From the NCBI GenBank assembly GCA_017516965.1, contig JAFXAP010000004.1, forward strand, positions 1 through 64,000: a stretch of 64,000 nucleotides of DNA, given 5' to 3'. Positions 63,859-64,000 of this stretch are shown piece after piece (within the stretch, counting starts at the first letter, position 1; each line of letters starts with the position of its first letter). The notes under the pieces were generated by a model, which searched no databases, was not told the DNA's origin, and worked only from the letters and a program-made list of their open reading frames with translations. A program made the translations under genes and the position numbers. The stretch is from Clostridia bacterium (GTDB lineage: Bacteria > Bacillota > Clostridia > Oscillospirales > Acutalibacteraceae).

Positions 63859-64000
63859 CTATATAAATATTTTTCCGTTTTCTTGCTTTAACTCGGTAAT
63901 CACAGGGCGCTCTAATGTAGCTGTGTTTGGTTTGTGCATTATAAAATATTGCTTGTTGTCAAATGCTTTAAATATCATACCGTGTCCACCGTCAACTGCT
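63859..64000 (-). CDS. C-terminal end of a GH43-like glycosidase, partial
   Basis: The last 46 codons of a minus-strand gene that runs off the right edge. They read A-V-D-G-G-H-G-M-I-F-K-A-F-D and then M-H-K-P-N-T and L-E-R-P-V-I-T-E-L to a TAG stop. The D-G-G-H-G-M-x-F and E-R-P motifs are typical for the end of the GH43 five-blade propeller (arabinofuranosidase/xylosidase family). The linkage cannot be told from this piece. Confidence 0.75.
   Translation of the reverse strand, partial: AVDGGHGMIFKAFDNKQYFIMHKPNTATLERPVITELKQENGKIFI

Noticed and set aside
1-64000. tRNA, rRNA, IS elements, prophage genes, replication origin
   Set aside because: None was recognised on either strand by reading; a computed search (tRNAscan, ISfinder) would be needed to exclude short remnants.

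Overview
The window is a 64 kb piece of a low-GC, endospore-forming Gram-positive chromosome, most likely a gut-type clostridium of the Oscillospirales/Ruminococcaceae kind. This is inferred from gene content: a division and cell-wall (dcw) cluster with mraZ and a PASTA-type PBP, a meso-DAP-type MurE (DNPR motif), ctsR-mcsA-mcsB-clpC, a CD1247-type protein next to efp, spoVAC, and a 44-aa high-cysteine peptide of a kind common in clostridia. No rRNA, tRNA, CRISPR array, transposase or integrase was seen.

Layout. 0-2.4 kb: the 3' part of a large BspA-like surface protein and an LCP ligase. 2.5-9 kb: K+ uptake (trkA-trkH), efp, a Cys/Asp-rich protein, ispD-ispF, a small lipid-anchored-like or exported protein, and a pseudouridine synthase. 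9-10.2 kb: a stand-alone MsmK/UgpC-type sugar-ABC ATPase. 10.35-22.8 kb: the dcw cluster mraZ-rsmH-ftsL-pbp-murE-mraY-ftsW-murG-murA-ftsQ-ftsZ, opened by a clean promoter and a row of MraZ boxes; murC, murD, murF and ftsA are absent. 22.9-26.8 kb: a four-gene operon (M20 amidohydrolase, TetR, SDR, DapA-like aldolase) with a 22-bp palindromic operator on the promoter. 26.8-29.8 kb: Gfo/Idh oxidoreductase and DMT permease, divergent from an AraC regulator. 30-34.5 kb: the CtsR-controlled protein quality-control operon. 34.7-38.6 kb: DegV, an esterase and a U32 protein. 38.7-46.2 kb: rpoB-rpoC with its own strong promoter. 46.3-49.9 kb: pgk-tpiA-gpmI. 50-51.7 kb: trmL, a membrane protein and spoVAC. 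51.7-53.1 kb: a retron. 53.1-64 kb: a six-hairpin glycosidase, a CPBP protease, tdh-kbl (threonine to glycine plus acetyl-CoA), a TRIC-like channel, LysR, a TetR-controlled pair of membrane proteins, a polysaccharide deacetylase, a radical SAM protein, and the end of a GH43-like gene.

The most interesting object is the retron at about 51.73-52.91 kb (minus strand). A 303-aa RT carries the retron hallmarks NAxxH, YxDD and VTG. It is preceded by a 182-nt candidate msr-msd RNA with a perfect 14-nt a1/a2 inverted repeat, a TTAG branch-point candidate just after a1, two short msr hairpins and a long msd hairpin. A consensus promoter would start transcription just upstream of a1. No effector gene is linked to it. 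The unit sits exactly between an intact spoVAC and a second, 85% identical fragment of the spoVAC 3' end, which suggests it arrived by integration into, or recombination at, the end of this sporulation gene.
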